Part shown: positions 1 through 6,691 of the stretch, one piece after another
Position numbering within the stretch: the first letter of the stretch is position 1
Layout of the letters: the number at the start of each line of letters is the position of its first letter
Origin: GCA-020356105 sp964347475
GTDB lineage: Bacteria > Pseudomonadota > Alphaproteobacteria > UBA8366 > JADFVY01
Assembly: GCA_964347475.1 (NCBI GenBank)
Contig: CAYFYY010000118.1
Location: 1 to 10,722 of the forward strand
Reading direction: 5' to 3'
DNA: 10,722 bases
The notes under the pieces: model-generated
The model's input: only the letters and a program-made list of their open reading frames with translations
Database searches by the model: none
Told to the model about the DNA's origin: nothing
Made by a program: the position numbers and the translations under genes

Positions 1-23
1 GATTTGGCGTCTCGTGCAAAAGT

Positions 24-66
24 CTCCATGCTGAAGGGCGGCGCAGCCGCGTCTCGAAGCATGAGG
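24..66. repeat. Alphaproteobacterial-type palindromic intergenic repeat
   Basis: An imperfect two-tier inverted repeat. The outer arms are CATGCT (27-32) and AGCATG (58-63). An inner perfect stem GCGGC (38-42) / GCCGC (46-50) has a 3-nt loop. Between them lies GTCTCGAAGCATGAGG (51-66). From memory, this layout (CATG-G/C-TGA... GC-rich hairpin ...CGTCTCGAA-CATGAGG) is that of short palindromic elements scattered between genes in Bradyrhizobium, Rhodopseudomonas and relatives. It lies 46 nt downstream of the stop of the minus-strand gene at 112-513, a usual position for such elements. Only one copy is seen in this window, so its repetitive nature is inferred. Confidence 0.5.
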
Positions 67-111
67 TCGCGCCGTTGGCGCAAGCGCAAATCCAAACAAT
101 CTCGAATTGCG

Positions 112-513
112 CTAGTTCAGGTAACGCAGGAACCGCTCGCTGCCGGGCACGACATAAAGATTGCCGTAGACGTCGTAGCAGCCGGTCCCCTGGTATTCCG
201 CCAGATGGCCGTTGACGTAACCGGTGCCATAAATCGTGCGGCAATTGCGCGGCGGTGGCGGCGGCACGTAGACCACGGGCGGCGGCGGCACGTAGACCAC
301 GGGTGGCGGCGCCACGTAAACCGGACGCGGCGTGGCCAGGTGGCCGATCAGCGCGCCGAGCAGCAATCCGCCCGCGAAAACCGCGGCGCCGTCATGGCGA
401 TAAAACTTGTGGTGGCCGTGGTGATGGCGGTGGCCATAGCCGCCGGCCATGGCCGGCGTGGCGAGCGCCAGGGTCGCAAGGATCGCTACCGCGGCGACGG
501 TCTTCTTCAACAT
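112..513 (-). CDS. Small secreted glycine-zipper / proline-rich surface protein
   Basis: 133 aa. Residues 1-23 are a clear Sec signal peptide (KK, hydrophobic core, cleavage after AMA). Then come a His/Gly-rich stretch (24-40), a glycine-rich hydrophobic segment AAVFAGGLLLGALIGHLA (43-60) that resembles a glycine zipper, and a Pro/Val/Tyr stretch with three 8-residue repeats around PVVYVPPP (about 64-88). The C-terminal part has two cysteines (C91, C112) in the arrangement CR...G...GTGC...GNLYVV. This resembles the C-terminal CR...GtaC..pDGxW tail of rhizobial glycine-zipper/17-kDa-surface-antigen-like proteins, and the cysteines could form a disulfide. The start is fixed by AGGAGGT just upstream (about 518-524). 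Location in the periplasm or outer membrane is likely; the molecular function is unknown. It has its own promoter candidate between it and pcm. Confidence 0.8.
   Translation of the reverse strand: MLKKTVAAVAILATLALATPAMAGGYGHRHHHGHHKFYRHDGAAVFAGGLLLGALIGHLATPRPVYVAPPPVVYVPPPPVVYVPPPPPRNCRTIYGTGYVNGHLAEYQGTGCYDVYGNLYVVPGSERFLRYLN
259..331. repeat. 24-bp tandem repeat encoding PVVYVPPP units
   Basis: CACGTAGACCACGGG begins at 265 and again at 289, and a diverged copy (CACGTAAACC) begins at 313, giving a 24-bp period. On the minus strand these encode the three Pro-Val-Tyr repeats of the secreted protein at 112-513. The first two copies are nearly identical at DNA level and the third has diverged. 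Confidence 0.75.
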
Positions 514-540
514 CGCAACCTCCTGTCACCCCCGCGACGT

Positions 541-569
541 ATTATAGCAGAGCGCGGGCCGCGCAACAT
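541..569 (-). promoter_or_regulatory. Extended -10 promoter for the small secreted protein gene
   Basis: Read on the minus strand, 549-541 is TGCTATAAT: a perfect -10 hexamer (TATAAT, 546-541) preceded by the extended TGn element. No good -35 is found 16-18 nt upstream, as is usual for extended -10 promoters. Transcription would start near 534, leaving about 20 nt before the ATG at 513 with the strong AGGAGGT site inside it. In a G+C-rich genome a perfect TATAAT placed like this is unlikely to be chance. Confidence 0.6.
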
Positions 570-571
570 CC

Positions 572-1243
572 CTATCCCTCGCCGCCGAGCAGCGGCACGA
601 AGGCGACGGGAAGACCCGGCTCGACCTGCGTCTTGCCGGTCTTGTCCTTCGCGACGACGGTCAGCGTCTGCTCGAAGCGTCCGACGCCGATGGGGACGAC
701 CATGCGGCCGCCGGCGGCGAGCTGGTCGACCAGAGCCTGCGGCATGGTCGGTGCCGCCGCGGTCACCAGGACGCCGTCATACGGCGCATACTCCGGCCAG
801 CCGCGGCTGCCGTCGCCGTTCTTCACGTGGACGTTGCCATATCCCAGCCGGGCCAGCCGCGCCGCCGCCGCCTCGGCCAGTTCGGCGATGCGCTCGACCG
901 ACCACACCTCCGCCACCACCGAGGCCAGCACCGCAGCCTGGTAGCCGCAGCCGGTGCCGATCTCGAGGACCCGCATCTGCGGCTGCGGGTGCAGCAAGTG
1001 GGTCATGGCGGCGACGATATAGGGTTGCGAGATGGTCTGGCCACGTCCGATCGACAGCGGCCGGTTGTCGTAGGCATGGGGTCGCTCCCATTCGGGTACG
1101 AATTCGTGCCGCGGTACGCTGGCCACCGCCGCCCGCACGGCCGGGTCGAGCCGGTCGGTGCCGAGCCAGTGCGCGGTCTCACGCACCTCAAGGTCGATCT
1201 CGGCGAGAAGCCGTTCACGCGCCGCGGCATATTCGTCCTGCAT
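572..1243 (-). CDS. pcm: Protein-L-isoaspartate O-methyltransferase
   Basis: 223 aa, normal length for the family. The enzyme uses S-adenosylmethionine to methylate L-isoaspartyl residues formed by protein ageing, starting their repair to aspartate in the cytoplasm. Visible signatures are VPRHEFVP (43-50), the PCMT-specific GRGQTISQPYIVAAM (66-80), SAM-binding motif I VLEIGTGCGYQAAVLA (92-107), the acidic post-I strand VWSVERI (113-119), the motif NGDGSRGWPEYAPYDGVLVTAA (starting at 142) and QLAAGGRMVVPIG (174-186). No signal peptide is seen. It lies 80 nt downstream of the secreted-protein gene at 1324-1839 on the same strand, so cotranscription is possible. The ribosome site is weak (GCGAG), but no other in-frame start fits. 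A divergent htpG nearby makes a small protein-maintenance neighbourhood. Confidence 0.95.
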   Translation of the reverse strand: MQDEYAAARERLLAEIDLEVRETAHWLGTDRLDPAVRAAVASVPRHEFVPEWERPHAYDNRPLSIGRGQTISQPYIVAAMTHLLHPQPQMRVLEIGTGCGYQAAVLASVVAEVWSVERIAELAEAAAARLARLGYGNVHVKNGDGSRGWPEYAPYDGVLVTAAAPTMPQALVDQLAAGGRMVVPIGVGRFEQTLTVVAKDKTGKTQVEPGLPVAFVPLLGGEG

Positions 1244-1323
1244 CTCGCGTCATGCCCGGTTCGGACTGGCCAGCTTCCACCGGCCCGGGACCCCGCCGTT
1301 CCCTCGCGGCTGCGCTGCACCCA

Positions 1324-1839
1324 CTAATCGAATTCGAAATTGTCGAATTCGGCGATCAGCCAGCGGCTGCCCGCATTCGTCAGAGTCACCGCGCGCTGGC
1401 GCACGACGGCCCGGCCCCTGTCGTTTTCACTCAGGAAATATCGGAACTTGACCTCGTTGCCGTCGCGGGAAATCCTGAAGTCAAAGATTTCGAAACTCAG
1501 ATAGGTCTCCGCCCCGAACCGGTCACGGCGCAGCCCGCTGCGATCCTTGTATTGCACAGCCAGTGGCTGCTCAAGCAGCTCTATCAAGCTCCCGGCGTCG
1601 GTGCCGGCAAGGCGCCGGAAGAACAGGTTGACCACGTCCCGCGCCTGCAGCACGCGATTCATCTCCGCCTTGCTGAGGCCGGAGACGTCCGGGTGCTCAC
1701 GGACGGTCGCGCTGATCGTCTCTTCCTTGAACAGTGCCTCCGCGAACGCCTTGCCGATCGCGTCCTGGGCCGCCGCCGGACCGGACAGCAGCGCCGCCGC
1801 GGCCAGCAGATACGACACCGCCAACGGGACCTTGTGCAT
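1324..1839 (-). CDS. Secreted protein of unknown function
   Basis: 171 aa from the ATG at 1839, chosen because AAAGGAG lies 5 nt upstream; a further in-frame ATG at 1875 has no such support and would spoil the signal peptide. Residues 1-24 form a Sec signal peptide (MHKVPLAVSYLLAAAALL... AAA), so the mature protein starts near QDAIGKAFAEALF. No lipobox cysteine is present, and the mature part has no cysteine at all. The rest is a small alpha+beta domain: helical residues about 25-85, then alternating strands (TYLSFEIFDFRIS, EVKFRYFLSEN, GRAVVRQRAVTLTNAG, SRWLIAEFDNFEFD). The ending, in which paired strands finish with a W-L-I-A-E-F strand, recalls NTF2-like or MlaC-like folds, but this is only a resemblance. 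It may be the first gene of a unit with pcm. Function not assigned. Confidence 0.8.
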   Translation of the reverse strand: MHKVPLAVSYLLAAAALLSGPAAAQDAIGKAFAEALFKEETISATVREHPDVSGLSKAEMNRVLQARDVVNLFFRRLAGTDAGSLIELLEQPLAVQYKDRSGLRRDRFGAETYLSFEIFDFRISRDGNEVKFRYFLSENDRGRAVVRQRAVTLTNAGSRWLIAEFDNFEFD

Positions 1840-1917
1840 CGCCGCTCCTTTCCTCACCTGCGAATCGCTGCACAACCGATAGCATGATTTCGCCGTTCAA
1901 GGCGAGACTCAGGCGGT

Positions 1918-1946
1918 CTTGCATCGGCCCGGTCCGTTTCACATAT
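1918..1946 (+). promoter_or_regulatory. Candidate RpoH (heat-shock) promoter for htpG
   Basis: CTTGCAT (1918-1924) and TCACATAT (1939-1946) are separated by 14 nt. The pattern is close to the sigma-32 consensus CTTGAAA-N13-17-CCCCATNT, which is known to drive htpG in many proteobacteria. The TTG core (1919-1921) and CATATA (1942-1947) could also be read by a housekeeping sigma factor. The site is about 40 nt upstream of the htpG start and pointed the right way. The match is imperfect, so this rests on sequence plus context. Confidence 0.5.
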
Positions 1947-1986
1947 AGCGCCTCAAATAGCGACCTAGACGGAGCGAGCATCAGCC

Positions 1987-3936
1987 ATGGCCGACGCAAA
2001 GACCGAACCGAAGAAGTCCGCGAAGGGCGGCAAGACGCCGAAGGGCAAGACCGCGAAGGGCAGGAAGACCGCCGGCAAGGCGGAAACGATGAACTTCCAG
2101 GCGGAGATGAGCCGCCTTCTGGATATCGTCGCGCATTCGCTGTACAGCGAGAAGGACATCTTTCTGCGCGAGCTGATCTCCAACGCCTCCGACGCCTGCG
2201 ACCGGCTGCGCCACGCCGCGCTGACCGAGCCGGATCTCGCGGCTGGCGACGCCGATTACCGGATCGCCGTGACCGTGAATAAGGCGGCGCGCTCGATTTC
2301 GGTCGCCGACAACGGAATCGGCATGAACCGCGACGACCTGATCGCCAATCTCGGCACCATCGCCAAATCCGGCACCGCCGCCTTCCTCGACAGCCTGACC
2401 GGCGATGCCCGCAAGGACACCTCGCTGATCGGCCAGTTCGGCGTCGGCTTCTATGCCAGCTTCATGGTGGCGGACCGGGTCGAGGTGGTAACGCGGCGCG
2501 CCGGCGACGACAAGGCCTGGCTGTGGTCGTCCGACGGCAAGGGCAGCTTCACCATCGCGCCGGCCGAGCGCGACGGGCGCGGCACCACCGTGACCGTCCA
2601 CCTGCACGATGGCGAGGACGGCTTCCTCGGCACCGACCGGCTGTCGGGCATCGTCAAGCGCTACTCCGACCACATTCCGTTCCCGATCACGCTGGCCGAG
2701 GCCGGCGGCGAGGCGAAGCAGGCGAACACCGGCGCCGCCCTGTGGACCCGCCCGAAATCGGAGATCACGGAAGACCAGTACAAGGAGTTCTACCACCACG
2801 TCGCGCACATGGCGGACGAGCCGTGGTCGACCCTGCACTTCCATGCCGAGGGCATGATCGACTACCGGGCGTTGCTGTTCGTGCCGTCGACACGGCCGTT
2901 CGACCTGTTCCAGCCGGAGCGCGAGAGCCGCGTCAAACTCTACGTCAAGCGCGTGTTCATCACCGACCACGAAACCGGGCTGGTGCCGGCGTGGTTGCGC
3001 TTTCTGCGCGGCATCGTCGATTCCGAGGACCTGCCGCTCAACGTCAGCCGCGAGATGCTGCAGGACAACCCGGTGACCGCGAAGATCCGCGCGACCATCG
3101 TCAAGCGCGTGCTCGACGACCTGGAGAAGAAGGCGAGGGATGATGCCGATGCCTTCGCCGCCTTCTGGGGCAATTTCGGCGCCGTGCTGAAGGAGGGCAT
3201 CTACGAGGGCGCGAGCGAGCGCGACCGGCTGGTCAAGCTCGCGCGGTTCCGTTCCACTGCATCGGATGGCCTCGTGTCGCTCGACGACTATGTCGGCCGC
3301 ATGAAGGAGGGCCAGGAGGAGATCTACTACATCAGCGGCGACGACGCCGCGGCGCTGGCGCGGAGCCCGCAGCTCGAAGGCTTCCGCGCCAAGGGCGTCG
3401 AGGTGCTGCTGCTGACCGACCCGGTCGACGATTTCTGGGTGCCGATGGTCGGCGTCTTTGAGGGCAAACCGTTCAAGTCGGTGACGCGGGGCGGCGCCGA
3501 CCTCTCCAAGATCAAGGGCGGCGAGGAGGGCGACAAGGCCGACGATACGTCCGACGCCGAGCTGGCGCCGCTGGTGGCGGCGATCAAGCTGGCGCTCGGC
3601 GAGCAGGTGAAGGACGTGCGCACCTCCGGCCGGCTGACCGACAGCGCGGTGTGCCTGGTCGCCGGCGAAGGCGACATGGACATCCATCTCGAGCGCATCC
3701 TGCGCGCCCACAGGCAGCTCGATACCGCCGCGCCGCGCGTCCTCGAGATCAACCCGAAGCACGCGCTGATCAAGGCGCTGGGCGCGGCCGTGCGCGAGGA
3801 CGGCAAGGCGGCGCTGATCGAGGACGCGGCGCATCTGCTGCTCGACCAGGCGCGGATCCTCGAGGGCGAGCCGGTCACCGACCCGGCCGACTTCGCGCGC
3901 CGCATGAGCAAGGTGATGGCAGCGGGGCTGGGATAG
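1987..3936 (+). CDS. htpG: Molecular chaperone HtpG (Hsp90 family)
   Basis: 649 aa, an ATP-driven cytosolic chaperone dimer. The N-terminal ATPase domain shows RELISNASDACDRLR (61-75, with E62 and N66), DNGIGM (108-113), LGTIAKSGT (122-130) and GQFGVGFYA (149-157). The middle domain has LPLNVSREMLQ (349-359), with R355 matching the conserved catalytic-loop arginine. The C-terminal dimerisation domain is complete (LEINPKHALI and onward). Oddity: residues 1-34 are a Lys/Gly/Thr/Ala-rich tail placed before the usual start of the family, which here would be MNFQAEMSRLLDIVAHSLYS at M35 (ATG at 2089). The ribosome site for 1987 is modest (GGAG at 1971, 12 nt away), and AAGG precedes 2089 at about 8 nt, so the internal start is a real alternative. 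The tail's codon use matches its surroundings. A heat-shock promoter candidate lies upstream. Confidence 0.97.
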   Translation: MADAKTEPKKSAKGGKTPKGKTAKGRKTAGKAETMNFQAEMSRLLDIVAHSLYSEKDIFLRELISNASDACDRLRHAALTEPDLAAGDADYRIAVTVNKAARSISVADNGIGMNRDDLIANLGTIAKSGTAAFLDSLTGDARKDTSLIGQFGVGFYASFMVADRVEVVTRRAGDDKAWLWSSDGKGSFTIAPAERDGRGTTVTVHLHDGEDGFLGTDRLSGIVKRYSDHIPFPITLAEAGGEAKQANTGAALWTRPKSEITEDQYKEFYHHVAHMADEPWSTLHFHAEGMIDYRALLFVPSTRPFDLFQPERESRVKLYVKRVFITDHETGLVPAWLRFLRGIVDSEDLPLNVSREMLQDNPVTAKIRATIVKRVLDDLEKKARDDADAFAAFWGNFGAVLKEGIYEGASERDRLVKLARFRSTASDGLVSLDDYVGRMKEGQEEIYYISGDDAAALARSPQLEGFRAKGVEVLLLTDPVDDFWVPMVGVFEGKPFKSVTRGGADLSKIKGGEEGDKADDTSDAELAPLVAAIKLALGEQVKDVRTSGRLTDSAVCLVAGEGDMDIHLERILRAHRQLDTAAPRVLEINPKHALIKALGAAVREDGKAALIEDAAHLLLDQARILEGEPVTDPADFARRMSKVMAAGLG

Positions 3937-4160
3937 GAGAGCAAGCTCCTTGTCGGCCGAACTCCGCTGCCGGAGATAGCGCGACCTCGTCCTGCTCGAC
4001 GCCATCCGGCTCCTCACGATGAGGTCGTTCCCGGCCGGTCCGCCGCCCGTCGCCTATGGCCGCCCCGGGTATTCGCGGTTTCGGAAGCCTCCGCATCCGC
4101 CTATCATGGTGGCAACGACAATAACAATTCGCGTGAACGGGGAGCGTGGGAGGGCACTCC
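3937..4160 (+). other. Intergenic region with a weak promoter candidate
   Basis: No gene is seen here. A -10-like TATCAT (4102-4107, 5 of 6 matches) with a poor -35 (TTCGGA, 4080-4085, 16-nt spacer) could start transcription about 45 nt before the membrane-protein gene that follows. A short inverted repeat AGGAG / CTCCT overlaps the end of htpG, but no T-run follows, so I do not call a terminator. Confidence 0.35.
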
Positions 4161-4844
4161 TTGGCCGGCAAGAAACAGGAGCGAATCGAGCCGACGATCC
4201 GCATGCCGGAGTCGGTGCCACCCGCTGACGACTCGGGTAATGGGCCGGCAGGCGTTTCTTCCGTCGGCCCGCAACGACTGAGCATCGATCCGGCGGACCG
4301 GCCTCTGAGCATCGATCCGGCGGACCGGCCGCCGACAGACGAGGTGCGCCGGCCGGTCGGACTCACCGTGCTCGCCCTGCTGCTTGTGTTCGGCGGGGTC
4401 GGCCTGTTCATCGTCGAGATCCTTGCGTTCGAGCGATTCTTGAACGCCCTCCATGCGATCGGCATATCGGCGCTCTCGCTGTTCGGGCAGATGTTCGCGC
4501 TCAGCGCTCTTTATGTCGTTGCCGGGGTCCAGGTCTGGGAGGGCAAGAAATGGGGATGGATCCTGACCATGGCCGTGCTGCTGCACGGCGTCGCGACGAG
4601 CCTTCAGATCCTGGCGCTCGCCTTGGCACACGATATTCCCGTCGCGCTGCAATACGGCGCGACCGTCTCGCCCTACGTCAAGTTCGCGTTCAGGGCGCTG
4701 GGGGCCCTGGTTTTCATCCTCTATCTTTTCAGGGCTCCGGTGCTCGCATTCTTCGGGATCACACGGAAGGCCGCGTTCACGTATCTGGGAATGACTGCGA
4801 TCATACTCATGGTGATCGTCGTCTTGCTGTCGCTAGCCGGGTGA
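4161..4844 (+). CDS. Multi-pass membrane protein of unknown function
   Basis: 227 aa from the TTG at 4161. This start is preferred because GGGAGG (4148-4153) lies 7 nt upstream. A GTG at 4146 in the same frame has its purine stretch only 1 nt away, and an ATG at 4203 has no ribosome site. Residues 1-65 are hydrophilic and Pro/Asp/Arg-rich, with LSIDPADRP duplicated in tandem (40-48 and 49-57). Five hydrophobic segments follow at about 67-89, 101-124, 132-154, 174-197 and 208-227. There are Lys/Arg residues between segments 2 and 3 (EGKKWGW) and between 4 and 5 (ITRKA). No catalytic motif, cysteine or known family signature is recognised. It stands alone between htpG and the convergent MFS gene. 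Likely in the inner membrane; function unknown. Confidence 0.75.
   Translation: MAGKKQERIEPTIRMPESVPPADDSGNGPAGVSSVGPQRLSIDPADRPLSIDPADRPPTDEVRRPVGLTVLALLLVFGGVGLFIVEILAFERFLNALHAIGISALSLFGQMFALSALYVVAGVQVWEGKKWGWILTMAVLLHGVATSLQILALALAHDIPVALQYGATVSPYVKFAFRALGALVFILYLFRAPVLAFFGITRKAAFTYLGMTAIILMVIVVLLSLAG
4278..4331 (+). repeat. 27-bp in-frame tandem duplication
   Basis: Two adjacent 27-bp copies (4278-4304 and 4305-4331), beginning CTGAGCATCGATCCGGCGGA, differ only at the last base (T versus G). Each encodes LSIDPADRP. The synonymous positions have not drifted, so the duplication looks recent. Confidence 0.9.
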
Positions 4845-5022
4845 TGCCGGCGAACCTGTGCTGGCTCGAATACGCGCCTCACAAGTCGCTCAACCAGCCC
4901 AGGCTGAGTTCGACATGGCGGCAAAGACATCGACGGGCGTACACCTACTGCAGACGCACATGACCTTCTGCCTTCCTTGAGTCCGCCTCTCCCTCCGACT
5001 CATTCGAAAACAGCAGCCGCTC

Positions 5023-6279
5023 TCACTCCCCCGCCGCCGGGGCGGCGCGCAGGCGGGTGCCGGGCAGCTGCATGACGGCGAGAAAGATCAGGCTGGCGCC
5101 GACGGCCATGATCAGGAACAGGGCCGAGAAGCCCCAGTTCGCGTGCACCGCGGCGATGGTCGGGATGGTCGTCGCCATGACCGCGAAGGACAGCACGTAG
5201 CGCAGGGCATAGGCGCGGCTGCGCCATTCGCTGTGGGCGATGCGGCCGATCAGCACGTCGTTGATCGGCACCTGGCCGAACACCACCAGCATGAAGGCGA
5301 TGGCGACGATGAGCGCGGCGCCGCCGGCAAGATTCAGCATGGCGAAGAACAGCGCCGCCTGGATGCCGGCGATCGCGGCGAACACGACCCGGACCGAATG
5401 GTTGTCGACCAGCCAGCCGACGACGATCTGCGCCAGCGAGGCCGAGGCCAGCACCGCGAACGACCACCAGCCGACGGCCTTGCCGCTGGTCGCCAGGCCG
5501 GCCAGCCGCTCGTCGAAGATCTTCGGCAGGGCGAAGGTGGTGCTCTGGAAGATGAAGCTGCCGACGGCGGCGGTGAAGAAGATGATGGCGAAGACCTTGA
5601 TCAGCAGCGCCCGGTCGAGCGCCAGTGCCGGCACGTGGGCCGGCTCGGCCCGCGGCGCGCGGCCGGCCTCGAGCTCGCGCCGGTCGTGGGCGTGGCCGAT
5701 GCGCAGCCAGATCACGTAGGCGATGCCGGTCAGCACCGCCGCCGCGCCGGGCACGACGAAGGCGGCGCGCCAGCCGAAATCGCCGATCAGCAGCAGGGTG
5801 CAGAGCGGCGCCGCCGCGACGCCGAGATTGCCGAACACGCCGTTGACGGCGAGGGGCACGCCGGTCCTGTGGCGCCCCTGCACCACCATGGCCAGCCCGA
5901 CCGGATGGTAGATCGCGCCCAGCGTGCCGACGGCGAGGATGCCCGCGGCCAGCTGCCAGGGCGATTGCGCGAGGCCGGTCAGCATCGCGGCGCCGCCCAT
6001 GCCGAGGAAGAACACGGCGATCATGCCGGGCCGGCTCCAGCGGTCGGCGAGCCAGCCGGCCGGCAGCGAGAACAGCCCGAAGGCAACGAACCCGCCGACC
6101 GAGAACAGCACCAAATCGGCGTAGGTCATGTCCCATTCGACGACCAGGCCGGGGATCTCGACCTGGCGGTCGACGGCAATCGCCATCGCCACGGTCGCGT
6201 AGATCAGGATCAGGAAATGGTCGAAGAAGTGCCCCAGATTGAGGAACAGGAAATCGACCCGCCGCTGCGTCTCGGTCAT
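5023..6279 (-). CDS. Major facilitator superfamily (MFS) transporter
   Basis: 418 aa from the ATG at 6279; the GTG at 6336 in the same frame would add a non-hydrophobic leader not typical of the family. It is a secondary transporter of the inner membrane with about 12 hydrophobic segments in two halves. The cytoplasmic loop between helices 2 and 3 has the MFS motif A form GWLADRWSR (75-83). Helix 4 carries GAIYHPVGLAMVV (121-133), and helix 1 has NLGHFFDHFLILIYATVA (14-31). The central cytoplasmic loop (about 195-222) is rich in Arg/Glu. The His-Pro in helix 4 recalls the fosmidomycin-resistance-like branch of MFS, but the substrate cannot be told from sequence. It is convergent with the gene at 4161-4844 and divergent from the two-gene unit starting at 6458. 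No clear SD is seen (GAGAG next to the ATG). Confidence 0.9.
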   Translation of the reverse strand: MTETQRRVDFLFLNLGHFFDHFLILIYATVAMAIAVDRQVEIPGLVVEWDMTYADLVLFSVGGFVAFGLFSLPAGWLADRWSRPGMIAVFFLGMGGAAMLTGLAQSPWQLAAGILAVGTLGAIYHPVGLAMVVQGRHRTGVPLAVNGVFGNLGVAAAPLCTLLLIGDFGWRAAFVVPGAAAVLTGIAYVIWLRIGHAHDRRELEAGRAPRAEPAHVPALALDRALLIKVFAIIFFTAAVGSFIFQSTTFALPKIFDERLAGLATSGKAVGWWSFAVLASASLAQIVVGWLVDNHSVRVVFAAIAGIQAALFFAMLNLAGGAALIVAIAFMLVVFGQVPINDVLIGRIAHSEWRSRAYALRYVLSFAVMATTIPTIAAVHANWGFSALFLIMAVGASLIFLAVMQLPGTRLRAAPAAGE

Positions 6280-6457
6280 CTCTCGGATACCCCGCCGTTG
6301 ACCGCTGGCAGTATGTTCTGGGCGGTCGGCGGGCACAAGCGGGACATCGCCCGGCGGTCGCTAATCCTATCTTAACTCGCGACCGGCATCTTGCAGTGTC
6401 GGGTCGGAGCCGGCGTCGCGACGGGTCCGTTCCCCGCGCCGCCCGGAGGTTAAGACC
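6280..6457. promoter_or_regulatory. Divergent intergenic region between MFS gene and two-gene unit
   Basis: 178 nt separating divergent starts, so it must hold promoters for both directions. The most A+T-rich stretch, CTAATCCTATCTTAACT (6361-6377), is the likeliest core. TATCTT (6368-6373) reads as a weak -10 on plus and TAAGAT (6374-6369) as a weak -10 on minus, but no -35 pairs well with either. Just before the small gene, GGAGGT (6445-6450) is a strong ribosome site. Confidence 0.35.
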
Positions 6458-6691
6458 GTGAACGAATTCAACCCCGCTCTATTACGCCCGTACGGCCCGC
6501 TTCTGGTCCAACTTCTGTTCTGGCTGGCGATCATTGCCTTCGCGTTCAGCGAGGCCCGAAGCTCGATCGCCGGCATCGATTGCTACGATGACCGACGGTC
6601 GCTTTACGACAAGGACATCGGGCTGTGCAGCTGCGAGATGCAGGGCGGCACATGGGACGCGAACGGCGTCTGCGAGTACACCGGCGGATGA
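6458..6691 (+). CDS. Small single-pass membrane protein with four-cysteine motif
   Basis: 77 aa from a GTG placed 7 nt after the strong ribosome site GGAGGT (6445-6450). Residues 14-31 (PLLVQLLFWLAIIAFAFS) are a single hydrophobic segment. The short N-terminus has one Arg (R10), and the C-terminal part holds four cysteines: C42, C57, C59 and C72, with CSCEMQGGTWDANGVC at 57-72. If the C-terminus is extracytoplasmic, as in a signal anchor, the cysteines could form two disulfides or bind a metal. The stop overlaps the next start as ATGA (6688-6691), so the two genes are translationally coupled. The next protein has the same CxC...GxTW...GxC motif, which argues that both are real and functionally linked. 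No known family is recognised. Confidence 0.75.
   Translation: MNEFNPALLRPYGPLLVQLLFWLAIIAFAFSEARSSIAGIDCYDDRRSLYDKDIGLCSCEMQGGTWDANGVCEYTGG

Noticed and set aside
441..458. Perfect 18-bp palindrome CGCCGGCCATGGCCGGCG
   Set aside because: It falls in the codons for the signal-peptide cleavage site (PAMAGG) and is explained by G+C-rich Ala-Met-Ala-Gly codons; there is no second copy or operator context.
552..564. GC palindrome GCGCGGGCCGCGC between pcm and the small secreted gene
   Set aside because: Considered as a pcm terminator, but the stem is short and no T-run follows. It lies in the spacer of the extended -10 promoter and could be chance.
4..1887. Open frame of 627 codons on the plus strand
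   Set aside because: It lies antisense to three well-supported minus-strand genes. Its product is Arg/Pro-rich low-complexity sequence with no family motif, typical of antisense frames in G+C-rich DNA.
1981..4017. Open frame of 678 codons on the minus strand, antisense to htpG
   Set aside because: The product is rich in Arg, His, Val and Gln without conserved motifs, and htpG on the other strand is certain.
4845..5022. Gap between convergent membrane-protein and MFS genes, with a short CAGCC/GGCTG repeat near 4905
   Set aside because: The loop is only 2 nt and no T-run follows, so it is not called as a terminator. No gene or RNA is seen.
5143..6375. Open frame of 410 codons on the plus strand, antisense to the MFS gene
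   Set aside because: The composition (His, Asp, Gly, Arg, Gln repeats) is that of the reverse complement of membrane-protein codons, and the MFS motifs on minus are clear.
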